DNA from: Lucinisca nassula
Lineage: Eukaryota > Mollusca > Bivalvia > Lucinida > Lucinidae
DNA length: 64,000 nt
NCBI GenBank assembly: GCA_963580285.1
Contig: OY757026.1
Location: 62,125,396-62,189,395 of the forward strand
Direction: 5' to 3'
Shown here: one piece after another, positions 1 through 12,700 of the stretch
Numbering within the stretch: position 1 is the stretch's first letter
How the letters are laid out: the number at the start of each line of letters is the position of its first letter
Program-made: the position numbers and the translations under genes
The notes under the pieces: generated by a model
What the model saw: only the letters and a program-made list of their open reading frames with translations
Database searches by the model: none
Told to the model about the DNA's origin: nothing

Positions 1-137
1 GAATAAATAGTAATAATACACAACCACCATTAGCACATACAACTTGAAGAGCCCCGTCGGATAATCCGACAAAACATACAATAAACAACATTAGAATCAC
101 CGCCTTAGGACGGGCAGTAGCGAGAACCACTGAGTAG
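1..137 (+). repeat. Tail of palindrome-bearing repeat P, cut by the window edge
   Basis: This stretch matches the tail of the repeat at 45,033-45,556: both carry the AATAATACACAACCA block, a TCCGACAAAAC block and a degenerate AGACGGTCAG-AGTGAGAAC-like end. The rest of the copy should lie upstream of the window. Confidence 0.55.
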
Positions 138-1463
138 TTTAAATCGATTCTATGGGCCTAACCAATAAAAATCTTAATTGTCATAGCAACCAATAAGCCA
201 ACTGAAATTTAAATTGCCATATAAAACACAAAAGAGCCGATTATCATAAAGACACAAAATATGTGCAATTTTCTGTAAAAATGACTAATGTAGTGAATAT
301 GTGTATAAAGTGTCAGCCATATAAAGTACATTATTTCTGAGAAAATGATTTTCTAGCTTTTATTTTTCTTTTTTTTTTTAATTTTGTTTTTCCGTTGCAA
401 CCAACAAAAATGTGCAGTGGACATAAAATCCTATTGCTGACATGAGATTAGTCAAGGAACATTTCCTAAAAAAATTGTCAAAAATATGCTATGGCTTGGC
501 AATAAATGTCATTTGATTTTTCAATTGTCCTCAAGATAAGTCTATGGGAACTCTTCATTGCCATAGCAACCACATTAAAGAACCGATTTTTAAACAAACT
601 TACAGTTTCCCAGCCCAAGAATGCTACGAACGACGATGACGGACAACTGCCTATCGTATGCGCGCCTCCGTAGCCTTCGGCTCTGGGGAGCTAAAATAAA
701 ATGAAAATAATAATAATAATAATAATAATAAATGAATTTTATCATACTGAAGAAGGATATTTTTTTATTAATTGTTTCATTTGTACATAAAACCATACTT
801 ATATTATTATTATTTTTGCCATAAGAAGTTGATCAACGGGTAATTGCGAAAAACGAAAAGTTTCTGACTGAAGCTTCCGTCGCATTTTAAATCAAACTCA
901 TGAGTTCATTGACATACCATTTTCGGTTTTACGGCATTTTCAAGATTATTTCTTTTATCAGGAATGGACGAAATTAGAGTGCTCGACATTGCAAATGTTC
1001 AGCTATAAAGCATGTTCTATTGAACCAAAACGAGGACTGATATTTTTACATAGCGTGCCTTGTCCTCTCAGGAAGAGTTATCTTTTAAATAATATCTTAA
1101 TGTCGCCTAACCTTATATTAAATTATTCAAATGGTGTTGGCCAGTGCTTTGGGCCGGTCACGGCAAGGTAAAGGCGCACGGCTGACGCAGAAATCTTTTT
1201 ATTAGACGAGTCGTCAAAAAACAAACTCTAGCTGAGATAACAGTATTTATCAGTTTTGATTAGCCGTTAACTATGAAATCAGTTTAAGAACGATCACGAA
1301 ATCTTCCCTTGTTCCTGAAAACAACTCCGCCTTCACGTTTAGTACTTCGGTAACAGTTTATGAGACGCGCGGCATTGCGCTGACATGTCGGTGGCTTGAT
1401 GTTTTAACAAGAAATAACGAATGGAAGTGTAAAATTGAAATACTAGCTGATGGATTATAAAAA
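138..1463. other. AT-rich intergenic stretch, no gene seen
   Basis: The open frames here are short and have no recognisable motifs. The stretch holds a T-rich run near 358-380, a decayed end of the AGCTCACC repeat family near 655-695 (AGCCTTCGG followed by GGGGAGCT), and an (AAT)n microsatellite at about 706-732. Confidence 0.6.
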
Positions 1464-1531
1464 AGGAAGTGAATGCAATGGTCAGGAATCGATGGAATTA
1501 ACCAACAGCTCCCATCAGTGACACCAAAGGG

Positions 1532-4500
1532 AAACAAGAGGGCCGAGATTGGGCTATATTTTGAACAAACTTGGTAGCGGTCCTCCAGATGAAGCTTCAT
1601 ACCAAATATCAAAGACCTGGGCCTTCTGGTTTCAGACAAGAAGATTTTTGAAGGTTTTCCATATATAAGCCTATGTAAAACCAGTGGGCCCCGGCACGGG
1701 GATTTTTTTTTTTTTTGCGCCAGGGCTATAATTTGAATAATCTCACCAGACTTCCACTAGATGAAGCTTCACGCCAAATATCAAAGACCTGGACATTCTG
1801 GTTTCAGACAAGAAGATGTTTAAAGGTTCTTCATATATAAGCCTATGTAAAACCAGTGGGTTCCGACGAGGGGCATTTTTGTCCCAAAGGCGATATTTGA
1901 ACAGTCTTAGTAGAGGTCAATTAGATGCAGCTTCATACCAAATATCAAAGACCCGGGCCTCCTGATTTCAGACAAGAAAATCTTTAAATGTTTCTCGATG
2001 TAAGCCCATGTAAAACTAGTGGGCTCTGATGTTGGGGCATTTTTGGCACCAGGGCTATAATTTGAACAAATTCAGTAGAGGTCCACTAGATGGAGGTTCA
2101 GGCCAAACATCAAAGACCTGGGCCTTCTGGTTTCAGACAAGAAGGTTTTTCGTATATAAGCCTATGTTAAACTAGTTGGTCCTGGCGCAGGGACATTTTT
2201 GGCCCCAAGGCTATTATTTGAGCAATCTTGGTAGAGGTCCATTAGATGAAGCTTCATACCAATTATCAAAGACCTGGGCCTTCTGGTTTCTGACAAGAAG
2301 ACTTTTAGCTCACCTGAGCCGAAGGCTTCGGGGGAGCTATTGTGATCACTCAACGTCCGTCGTCGTCATCCGTCCATCTGTCCTTCCGTCCGTTCACACT
2401 TTTTTAAACAACATCTCCTCCTAAACCACAGAGCAGATTCTGAACCAACTTGGCAGAAATGATGCTTGGGTGGTCCTCTTTAAAAGTTGTTCAAAGAATT
2501 CCAATCCATGCAGAACTCTGGTTGCCATAGCAACAGATAGGGTGAATTTAAGCAATACCTTTAAAATCTTCTTGTCTGAAACGAGAAGGCCCTTGTCTTT
2601 GATATTTGGTATGAAGCTTCATCTAGTGAACCTCTACCAAGATTGTTCAAATTAAGGCCCTGGGGCAAAAAATGCCCCCGCGCCGGGGCCCACCGGTGCT
2701 ACATAGGCTTATATAGGGAAAACCTTCAAAAATCTTCTTCTCTGAAACCAGAAGGCCCAGGTCTTTGATATTTGGCATGAAGCTTCATCTAGTGGACCTC
2801 TACCAAGATTGTTCAAATTGTTGCCCTTGGGCCAAAAAATGCTCCCGCCCTAGGACCCACTGGTTTTACATAGCCTTATATAGGGAAAACCTTCAGAAAT
2901 CTTCTCGTCTGAAACCAGAAGACCCAGGTCTTTGATATTTGGTATGAAGCTTCATCTAGTGGACCTCTATCAAGATTGTTCTAATTATAGCCCTGGGGCC
3001 AAAAATGGCCCCGTGGTTGGGGCCTACTGGTTTTACATAGGCTTATATAGGGAAAACCTTCAAAAATCTTCTTGTCTACAACCATAAGGCCCAGGTCTTT
3101 GATATTTTGTAAGAAGCTTCATCTAGTCGACCTCTACCAAGATTGCTCAAATTATAGCCCTGAGGCCCCAAAAAAATGGCCCGCGCCGGGACCCAAAGGT
3201 GCTACATAGGCTTATATAGGGAAAACCTTGAAAAATCTTCTTGACTGAAACCAGAAGTCCCGGGTCTTTGATATTTGGTATGAAGCTTTATCTAGTAGAC
3301 CTCTATCAGGATTGTTCAAATTATAGCCCTGGGGCCAAAAATGGCCCCGCGCAGGGCCCACTGGTTTTACATAGACTTATTTGGGGAAAGCCTTCTTGTC
3401 TGAAACCAGAAGGCCCAGGTCTTTGCTAGTATGAAGCTTAATCTATTGGACCTCCACCAAGATTGTTCTAATTGTCGCCTTGGGACCAAAAATGTCCACA
3501 TGCCGGGGCCCACTGATTTTACATAGGCTAATATAGGGAAAACCTTTTAGAGTCTTCTTATCTGAAACCAGAAGGCCCAGGTCTTTGATATTTACTACGA
3601 AGCTTCATCTAGTGGACCTCTACCGAGACTGTTCAAATTATAGACCTGAGGCCAAAAATGCCCCCGCGCCAAGGCCGACTGGTTTTATATAGGCTTATAT
3701 TGGGAAAACCTTTGAGAAATTTCTCGTCAGAAACCAGAAGGCCCAGGTCTTTGATCCTTCAACTAAAATTGATCTCTACCAAGATTGTTCAAATTTTATC
3801 CCAGGGGTCCAAATGGCCCAGCTCCAGGACCCACATGTTTTACATAGACTTATAATGGGAAAACCTTACATAATAGGGAAAACTTTTGAAAAACTTCTTG
3901 TCTGAAACCAGAAGGCCCGAGTCTTTAATATTTGGTATGAATCTTCATGTAGTGGATCTCTACCAAGATTGTTTAACTTATAGCCCTGGGGCCCAAAATG
4001 GCAATGCCCAAGGTTTTACACAGGCTAATGTAGGGAGTACCTTTAAAATATTCTTGTCTGAAACCAAAGGACCTAGATCTTTGATATTTGGTTTGAAGCT
4101 GCATCTGGTAGACCTCTTCCCAGATTGTTGAAATTATAGCCAAGGGCCCAAAAATGGCCCCGGGGCAGGGCCCACATATTTTATATTGGCTTGTCTTGCC
4201 CAGAAAACATGTACACTCCATATTATCCAGTTCTATGGTATATTTTCCAGTTCTGTGGATAACCCTTTCTAGAACCTATTATATAGGGAAAACCTTTAAG
4301 AATATTTTTATCTGAAACCTGAAGGGCCCATGCCTTTGATATTTGACATTAAGCTTCATTTAGTATACCTCTAACCTCTAAGAATTTAGTATACCTCTAA
4401 CCTCTAAGACGATTGTTCAAATTATAGACCTCGGGCAAAAAATGCCCTGTTACGGGACCCACATATAAATCTTTTGGCTCAGGTGAGCGATATAGGACCA

Positions 4501-6872
4501 TCATGGTCCTCTTGTTAAAGGTTATCCCTGTATACGCATATGTGAAACCCGTTGGTCCCGGCGCGGGGGTAGTTTTGGCCTCAGGACTATATTTTGAACA
4601 ATCTTGGTAGAAGTCCACTAGATGACCTGGGCCTTCTAGTTTCATACAAGAAGATTTTTAAAGGTTTTTCCTATATAAGCCTATGTAAAACCAGTGGGCC
4701 CTGGCGCGGGGCCATTTTTCGCCCAAGCCCTATAATTTGAACAATCTTGGTAGAGGTCCACTCGGATGAAGTTAAATACCAGGTATCAAAGACCTTAGCC
4801 CTCTGGTTTAAGGCAAGAATATTTTTAAATGTTCTTCCCTTATAACTCTATGTAAAACTAGTTGGGCCCTGGGGTGGGGCCAGTTTTGGCCCTAGGGTCA
4901 AAATTTGAAGAATGGCCCTAGGTCATAATTTGAAGAATCTTGGAAGAGGTCCACTAGGTGAAGCTTCGTACCAAATATAAAAGATCTAGGCCTTCTGGTT
5001 TCAGACAAGATTATTTTTGAAGGATTTCCCTATATAAGCCTATGTAAAACCAATGGCCCAAACGCGGAGGGGGGGGGGGGGCATTTTTGGTAGAGGTCCA
5101 CTAGGTAGAAGGTAGATATCAGGTATCAAAGACCTGGGCCCTCTGGTTTAAGACAAGAATATTTTTAAATGTTTTCCCTTATAACTCTTTGTAAAACTAG
5201 TTTTGGCCCTAGGGTCATAATTTGAAGAATCTTGGTAGAGATCCACTACGTGAAGCTACATACCAAATATCAAAGACTTTGGCCTTCAGGATTCAGACCA
5301 GAAGATATTTAAATGTTTTTCCCTTATCAGTCTATGAAAAACCGGTGGGCACCGGCCCGGGGCCATTTTTGCGCCCAAGGCTGTAATTTGAACAATCTTG
5401 GTAGAGGTCCATTAGGTGAAGCTTCATCCCAAATATCAAAGACCTGGGCCTTCTGGTTTCAGACAAGATTTTTTAAAGGTTTTCCCTATATAAGCCTATG
5501 TAAAACCAGTGGGCCCTGGCTCGGGGCCATTTTAAGCCCTTGACCTATAATTTGAACAATCTTGGTAGAGGTCCACTAGTGTGAAGCTAAATAGCAGGTA
5601 TCAAAAACCTGGGCCCTCTGGTTTAAGACAAGAACATTTTAAATGTTTTTCCCTTATAACTCTTTGTAAAACTAGAGGGCCCTGGGGCGGGGCCAGTTTG
5701 GGCCCCAGGTTCATAATTTGAACAATCTTTGTAAAGGTTTACTAGGTGAGGCTTCGTACCAAATATCAAAGATATAGGCCTTCTGGTTTCAGACAAGAAG
5801 ATTTTTGATGGTTTTCACTATATACGCCTATGTAAAACCAGAGAGCCCCAACGCGGGATGCATTTTTGGCCCAGTGCCATAATCAGAACAATCTTGGTAG
5901 AGGTCCACTACGTGGAGCTACATACCAAATATCAAAGACTTAGGTCTTAACAATTTAGACAAGGAGATATTTATATGTTTTTCCCTTATAAGTCTATGAA
6001 AAACCGGTGGGCCCCGGCGCGGGGCAATTTTTGGGCCCAAGGCTGTAATTTGAACAATCTTAGTAGAGGTCCACTAGGTAAAGCTTCATACCAAATTTCA
6101 AGGATCTGGGCCTTCTGGTTTCAGACAAGAAGATTTTTAAATGTTTTCCCTATATAAGCCTAAGTAAAACCAGGGGCCCTGGCGCGGGCCATTTTTGGCT
6201 CTAGGGCTATAATTTGAAAATTCTTGGTAGAGGTTCACTAGACAAAGTTTCCCACCAAATATCAAAGACCTGGGCCTTTTGGTTTCAGACAAAAAGGTTT
6301 TTTAAAGGTTTTCCTATATAACCATATTTAAAACCGTTGGGCCCCGCCCCGGGGCCATTTTTGGCCCCAGGGCTATAATTTGAACAATCTTGGTAGAGGT
6401 CAACTAGATAAAACTTCATACCAAATATCAAAGACCTTGGCCTTTTGGTTTCAGACAAGAAGATTTTTAAAGGTTTTCCCTATATGACCCTATATAAAAA
6501 CCGGTGGGTCCCGCCCCGGGGCCATTTTTGGCCCCAGAAGCCAGGGGTATAATTTGAACAATCTCTGTAGAGGTCCACTATTAGAAGCTTCATACCAAAT
6601 ATCAATGACCTGGGCCTTCTAGTTTCATACTAGAAGATTTTTAAAGGTTTTCTCCAATTTGTCCCTTTTTTGTTGCCATGGCAACCAGAATTCTGCATGG
6701 AATCGGGTTCTTTGAACAATTTTGAGAGAGGACCACCTAAAGATTATTTCTACCAAGTTATATCTAAATCTGTTCAGTGGTTTAGGAGGAGATGTTGTTT
6801 GAAGAAATTGTGAATGGACGGTGATCGATCACAATGGCTCAGCCTGAGCCTTTGGCGCAGGTGAGCTAAAAA
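1532..6872 (-). mobile_element. Outer element made of 165-bp tandem repeats (AGCTCACC family, Helitron-like ends)
   Basis: Read on the minus strand, it opens near 6,872 with AGCTCACCTGCGCC, then a spacer with CCGTCCATTC, then roughly 17 copies of a 155-172-bp unit. The unit is recognised by GAAGCTTCATACCAAATAT and GGTTTCAGACAAGAAGA on the plus strand. It ends near 1,532 with GGCCCTCTTGTT (plus strand AACAAGAGGGCC). It sits inside the 3' region of Naiad copy A. A second element of the same family, in the opposite orientation, interrupts it at 2,305-4,516. The architecture resembles bivalve pearl/Helitron-associated elements; that class is an inference from the ends and arrays. Confidence 0.65.
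2305..4516 (+). mobile_element. Inner 2.2-kb element of the same 165-bp repeat family, apparently complete
   Basis: The 5' end is AGCTCACCTGAGCC plus an inverted GAGCCGAAGGCTTCGG, then a CGTCCGTCGTC spacer. About 11 repeat units of roughly 165 bp follow, in the orientation opposite to the flanking array. The 3' end is GGCTCAGGTGAGCG, then the hairpin GGACCATCATGGTCC at 4,495-4,509 and TCTTGTT. The outer repeat unit resumes directly on the far side (GACAAGAAGACTTTT before, AAAGGTTATCCC after). The array therefore changes direction because one element was inserted into another. A scrap of the 268-bp repeat Q lies within it at about 4,190-4,275. Confidence 0.7.
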
Positions 6873-6952
6873 GTTTTCGGACGCACGCACGCACGACGGA
6901 CGAAAAGTGATCACAAAAGCTCACCTTGTCACTACTTGACAGGTGAGCTTAA
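6873..6952 (-). mobile_element. 5' end fragment of the second AGCTCACC family
   Basis: On the minus strand this reads AGCTCACCTGTCAAGTAGTG, then AAGGTGAGCTTTTGTGATCA and a GTCCGTCGTGCGTGC spacer. This matches the start of the element at 59,961. Only the terminus is present, squeezed between the 165-bp-array element and Naiad 3' sequence. Confidence 0.6.
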
Positions 6953-7400
6953 AAGCACGAAACAACTGGACCTTACTGAAAACCTCAATAGTGGAAAGCC
7001 AAAAGTACAGTTACTTTCCCACAAAATGGCCAATTGGCTAACCAAAACAAAATAATATAAGCAATACACACACTCAAAGTCAAACCATAACAAAATAAAC
7101 CGCGACAGAAGACCCGCCTTGGAACGGTCAGTGAAACGAATTCCACTGGGGGGGCTTAATTCTACTTTACGTGGCCACAATCCTCACTCTTATTTCCGTC
7201 GTGATTTAGACAAATAATTTGTTCAGTCCGCATGAAGGCTTCCTACATCTCCGTGAACACAAAAATCAAACAACCACAGAGATGAAACAATGGTAAGGAC
7301 TCGAAAGCAAGAAACCACTGAAATGCTGGAGGAAAAGAAGACAAACAGTTACATCTCTGATGGCCCCGACCAGAGACAGAACATCAGGCACTAACCAATA
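6953..7400 (-). mobile_element. 3' untranslated region of Naiad copy A
   Basis: This aligns by eye with the 3' region of the better copy at 39,560-40,141. The plus strand shows TTTCCCACAAAATGGCC, AACGGTCAGTG, TTTACGTGGCCACAATCCTC, TTTGTTCAGTCCGCATGAAGG and GACCAGAGACAGA in the same order. Confidence 0.75.
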
Positions 7401-8152
7401 CTACATATAATTAGATAAGCTCCAAATCTCACTACACTTTTACGCTGGATTCGTCATAGAATTCGTCGCCTGACCCACCGGCGTGCAGTTAGAGAAGGAA
7501 GCAAGTTGTCCACAATGATTGGGTTAATTACCATGCATGCAGTCTGTCGTATAACATTTATGTTGTACTATCTCTTTTTATATCGAAGAATGAATTTACG
7601 AAATTGGGTGCTGAAGTCATTTCATGTAAATATTTTTTATATTTTTCTGAATTTATATACTAAGTAACAATAAATTTCGGGATTCCGATAGACCTTGTTG
7701 TAGAAGGGATTTAAGTCCAACATTGAGTTTTGAAATTAAATCGGAATAACGTCTATAAAATTTTAAAAGGCTTTGCGTAGTTTATGATACAGGTAGCCCT
7801 GAATAAGAAGTTTAGCAGTTAACAATGTATTACGAGTGTTTAGACACTCTTGCAAATCGAACAAATGCGAAGTTTAAACGGTATAGGATGCCACACGAGG
7901 AGCATCATCATCCAAAAAAGGAATATTTACAACCTCCAAATCAAAATCATCGCATTTATCATATATTTCGCAAGAAACAAACTCATCTACAATAGATAGA
8001 TGTTAATCCAAAAGCGGGGCATCGGTATCAGAAGAATTTGCATTTTTTAACTAAAGTTCTGTAGATCAAACCATCGAAATAGGTATTATCAATATTTAAT
8101 AAATCATCCAAATATCGAGAATTCGAGTTAAAGTCTTCAATGACTTCGGAGA

Positions 8153-8548
8153 TGTTGCACTGATGAGTTAGGAGGCCTTCATGCGGACTGAACAAATTAT
8201 TTGTCTAAATCGCGACGGAAGTAAGGGCGAGGATTGTGGCCACGTAAAATCGATTTAAGCCCCCCAGTGGAAATCTTCCACTGACCGTTCCAAGGCGGCT
8301 CTTCTGTGGCGATTTATTTATGTTGTTGTTTGTTACTTACTGTGTGTATCACTTGTGTCTTTTGGTTTTGGATGACCATATGGCCATTTTGTGGGAAAGT
8401 AACTGTCCTTATGGCCTTCCTTTGTTTGGGTTTCCATTATGGTCTGGTCGCTTAATGTTTGTATTTCTTTCCCTTTGGTGTCTTTTATGGGTGGAGTAAG
8501 TTAATTGTATCAATTCCTGATCTTTGTTTTACTTCTACTTTTCAGATT
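8153..8548 (+). mobile_element. Naiad 3' end inserted into Naiad copy A (first)
   Basis: This begins GAGATGTTGCACTGATGAG and ends near TTTTACTTCTACTTTT, the 3' terminus of the family. It splits the reverse transcriptase between CAATGACTTC and TTCAGATTGG, adjacent in the intact copy. It is close in sequence to the 3' region at 39.6 kb, so it is a young insertion. Confidence 0.75.
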
Positions 8549-8910
8549 GGTTTTCAACGGATAGGGACATCATGAAGTTTTTTTCATAACAAAACAAGAA
8601 CAGATCAGCCACAATGGGTGCGAAACTTGTACCCATCGGAATACCCACAACTTGGCTTAACAACTTAATACCAAATCTTTTGTAAACATTGCCGAGTAGA
8701 AAGGCGAGAGCATCACACACTTTCTGGCATGACCATAAAGTATAATTTTTATGCTCTTTAGAAGTGTAAAAAACAATACAGTTCTTACATTACACGCAAG
8801 ATAGAGGGAGTCTTCCCTAGGGAATGTTCATTCAATTAAATCATTAAGTTTTTCTTTTATAAGATTGTGAGGGAGTGTAGTGCAAAGGGTGGAAAATTCA
8901 TAGCTAGACA

Positions 8911-9335
8911 GAGATGTTGCACTGATGAGTTAGGAGACCTTCATGCGAACTGAACAAATTATTTATCTCAATAGCGACGGAAGTAAGGGCGAGGATTGTG
9001 GCCACGTAAAATCGATTTAACCCCCCCCCCCCTGCAGTGGAATTGGTTTCCGCTGACCGTTCCAAGGCGGTTCTTCTGTCGCAGTTTATCTTTGTTATGG
9101 TTTTTCTTTGGGTGTTTGGATGTTTGGGTGTTGTGTCGCGTACATTATTTTATTTTGGATAGCCTATTGACCATTCTTAGGAAAAGTAACTGTCCTTTTG
9201 GCCTTCCGCTATTTATGTACCATTAGAGTCTGTTGTTTCGTGTTTGTGTTTCTTTCCCTTTGGTGTCTCTGATGGGAGCTGTGGGTTAATTGTATCGATT
9301 CCTGATTATTGCCTTCACTTCTATTTTGAAGTACG
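8911..9335 (+). mobile_element. Naiad 3' end inserted into Naiad copy A (second)
   Basis: It starts at the same internal point as the neighbouring insertion (GAGATGTTGCACTGATGAG) and ends CACTTCTATTTT. It splits reverse-transcriptase sequence between GCTAGACAGA and GAAGTACGAAAA. Confidence 0.75.
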
Positions 9336-9655
9336 AAAACGTCTGGTTTTCAATTTATTTAAAACTTCATTAGAATTTTTATAAGCCAAACCAGATTTCT
9401 CCCTGGTCTTTCAAAGACTTTGTCGCAATATTTAATCACTTGTTTTGATGGCAGTAAAACATGAAATTAATAACTTGGAGAGTTAAGTGGTGGTACAAGA
9501 GCTTGAATTTGCAATAACCGTGCTTTGTATGGTCTTTTATGAAGTTTAGGGAACCCATATAACGTAGGAAGCTTGTCTTGGCCGTCTGTAACACATACAG
9601 CAAAATCGGAGGCTGAGTGACAAATGTGGTCATCAACTTAAGCCCTACAGATAAA

Positions 9656-9779
9656 ACTACAGATTTTGATATAGTTAAACTGCTCGAGAGAAATGCATAC
9701 TTTGTCACTATACAGGTCGCGATAAAAGTAATAAACGATAGAAAATATGTATATAAACCAGAGCCAGTGTTTATGAAAC
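9656..9779. other. Short unassigned stretch
   Basis: The Naiad similarity fades here and nothing recognisable replaces it. The frames open on both strands across about 9,436-9,840 are chance frames over a decayed element. Confidence 0.4.
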
Positions 9780-12700
9780 ACAATGCCCCCAACTTCTTGA
9801 CCCTAACACTGCTTGACCCTAACAGTAATTGAGATAACATGTTTGTACCTGGTTACAATGCTGAGATTTTCAAAGCACCATGACACAAGAAAAATAAAAG
9901 TTGATCAGGTCATCTACTTATCATCTCATATCAGCGTTTGTAGCTAGAAGACAAAAGCTCACGCAGATTTATTTATTTTAGAGATATTTTGAATGCCCAA
10001 ACTTTCAAAGGGCCAAAAAGCCTTTGTCCACAAAGGGGCATAATCTGGTCAATTTTCAATAACAGTTTATCAAAATTGAATATGATCATCTTCAGATTAG
10101 TTCCAAAGAGCATGCAAAATTTCAACAGACCAACTCAAGTGGCTATTGAGATATTTTGTTTACAAGCTTTTCCTTTGTCAAAATGCATGGACCTACATTA
10201 CATCAAAATTTATTCAGACCATCTTTACGTTAGTTCCAAACAGCTTTCAAAGTTATGTAAGCGTAGCCTTAGCGGTTCTTTAGATATTTTGCTTACAAAC
10301 TTTTTCTTTGCCAAAATACCTATGTCCACAAAGGGGCTAAATCCGGTCAGTTTGATAAAATTATACCAACATTTGATAAAATCATATTCAGATTGGTTCC
10401 AAACAGCCTGTAAAATTTCAAGAGACTAGCTAAAGCGGCTCTTGATATGTTATGCTTAGAAGCTTTTCCTTTGCCAAAATGTCTACAAAGGGGCATTATT
10501 TGATAAATTGTTAATAAAATTACACCGAATTTCAATCTGACCATCTTCACATTAGTTCCAAACAGCTTGCAAAGTTTTATAAGCCAAGCCTTAGCGGTTC
10601 TCGCATCTTGCTTACAAGTTTAAAATCCCCGAAGTTTCAAAGGGCCATAACTAAAAACAAGTTGGATTTTTTTTTCAAAAAATAATCAGTTCATCTACTC
10701 ATCATTCCCAACCAGTCTATAAAGTTTTAGGGCAATAGCTCAAATTGTTTTTGAGATACCTTGCTTACATGCTTAAAATGCCCAAAGTTTCAAAGGGCCA
10801 TTACTCAAGAAAAAAAAAAGATTTCTTTTAAAAGTTAATCAGTTCATCATAGTACTTACCATTCCCCACCAGTCTGTAAAGTTTAAAGACAATAGCTTTA
10901 ATTGGTTTTGTTTAAATTGGTTTTGAGATATCTTTCTTACAAGCTTAAAGCTCTCAAAGTTTCATACAATACACATGTGAAATATGAAAGCACTATCATT
11001 TACCAATTGAAAGTTATGGCCACATAGAATGCATATGTGAAATATGAAAGCCCTCTCACTTACCAACTGAAAGTTATGGCCAATGTTAAAGTTTTTAAAA
11101 AGTAGGTCAAACGTCAAGGTCACGAGGTAAAAAATTATGGTGCCACTTGAAAGGTCTTGTGAAAAAGAATGCACATGTGAAATAAGAAAGCCCAATCACT
11201 TACCAATCAAAAGTTATGGACTGTGTGAAAGTTTTTAAAAAGTAGGTCAAACATCAAGGTCAAGGTCACGAGGTCAAAAATTATGGTACCACTAGAAAGG
11301 TCTTGTGACATAAAATGCACATATGAAATATGAAAGCCCTACCACTTACCAATCGAAAGTTATGGCCAATGTTAAAGTTTTTTCAAAAGTAGGTCAAATG
11401 CCAAGGTCAAGGTCACGAGGTGAAAATTACGGTACCTCTAGAAAGGCCTAGTGACAAGGAACGCACATGTGAAATATGAAAGCCCTACCACTTACACATC
11501 GAAAGTTATGGCCAATATTAAAGTTTTCAAATAGACGGTCAAACATCAAGGTCAAGGTCAAAAGGTCAAAAATTATGGTAACGCTAGAAAGGTATTGTGA
11601 CAAGGAAAGCACACGTGAAATATGAAAGCTTTCACTTGCCAATCGAAAGTTATGGCCAATGTTAACGTTTTTAAAATTTTGAAAAAATTGGGTCAAAGGT
11701 CAAGGTCACGGATAAAAAAATTATCGTATCACTGGAAAGGTTTTGTGACATGTGAAATATGAAAACCTCTATCTATTACCATTCAAAAGTTATGCCCAAT
11801 GTTAAGGTTTTTGTAGACAGACAGACCAAAAACTGCCCCCCCCCCCCCCCCACCCGAATCTCGATTCCGGGGGCATAAAAATCGGACTTTTTTAAAAGTT
11901 AATCAGATCATCTACTCATCATACCCAACCAGTCTGCCAGTCTGTAAAGTTTCATGGCAATAGTTCAAATACTTTTAGAGATATTTTGCAAACAAGCTTG
12001 AAACGCCCAAAGTTTCAAAGGTCCATAACTCAAGAAAAAAAATCGGATTTTTTTCTCCAAAAGTTAATAAGTTCATCTACTCATCAACGCGATTCAGTCT
12101 CTGAAGTATCAGGGCAATAGCTCAAATCGTTTTTGAGAGACCTTGCTGACAAGCTTAAAATGCTCAAAATTTCAAAGGGCCATAACCCAAGAAACACATT
12201 TCGTATTTTTTTTCAAACGTTAATCAGTTCACCTTCTCATCATCCCGAATCAGTCTGTAAAAGTGCAGTGCAATAGTTTAAATGGTTTCTGAGATAACTC
12301 GCTTACAAGCTTAAAATGCCCAAAATTCCATAGGGTCATAACCCAAGAAAACAATGTCAGATTTTCCCCAAAATATAATCAATTCATCTTCCCATCATCC
12401 CCAATCAGTCTGTAATGGTTTCAGGGCAATAGCTCAAATTGTTTTGAGGTACTTTGCGAACAGGCTTTAAATGCCCCAAATTCCAAAGGGACATAAGTCA
12501 AGAAAAAAATCGGATTTTTTCAAAAAGTTTTGATCAATTAATTTACTAATAATCCCAAATCATTCTGCAAAGTTTCAAGGCAATAGCTCAAATGGTTTTT
12601 GAGATATCTTGCTTACAAGCTTAAAACGCCCAAAGTTTCAAAGGGCCATAACTCTAGTAAAAAAAAATCATATTTTTTTCAAAAGTTTATCGTTTCACTT

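Larger units (their letters stand above)
1464..9655 (-). mobile_element. Old Naiad-type Penelope-like element, shattered by nested insertions (copy A)
   Basis: The 3' tip of the element lies at 1,464-1,531, with the family 3' end read on the minus strand (GTGAATGCAATGGTCAGGAA on the plus strand). The same 3' untranslated region resumes at about 6,953 (CACGAAACAACTGGACC), and degenerate reverse-transcriptase sequence follows at 7,400-8,152, 8,549-8,910 and 9,336-9,655. The interruptions are a 5.4-kb element built of 165-bp repeats and two plus-strand Naiad 3' ends. The family consensus runs straight across these breaks in the better copy at 39.6-43.3 kb, which is how the pieces were joined. 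The copy is dead: it has many stops and no endonuclease part. Confidence 0.7.
7400..9655 (-). pseudogene. Degenerate reverse transcriptase of Naiad copy A
   Basis: The minus strand contains recognisable but broken reverse-transcriptase sequence in three blocks: 7,400-8,152 (C-terminal part), 8,549-8,910 (motif B/C area) and 9,336-9,655 (N-terminal part). An open piece at 8,535-8,720 keeps VVGIPMGTSFAP, the motif B region. No catalytic motif A or YLDD box survives in an open frame. The blocks are separated by two plus-strand Naiad 3' ends. Frameshifts and stops are frequent, so no product is expected. Confidence 0.75.

Noticed and set aside
1358..6157. Many 60-95-codon frames between 1.3 and 6.2 kb
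   Set aside because: They are the 165-bp repeat unit translated repeatedly (LSETRRPRSLIFGMKLHL-type peptide) in both orientations.
9436..9840. 134-codon minus-strand open frame
   Set aside because: It overlaps Naiad RT sequence in the wrong frame and runs on into unrelated sequence.
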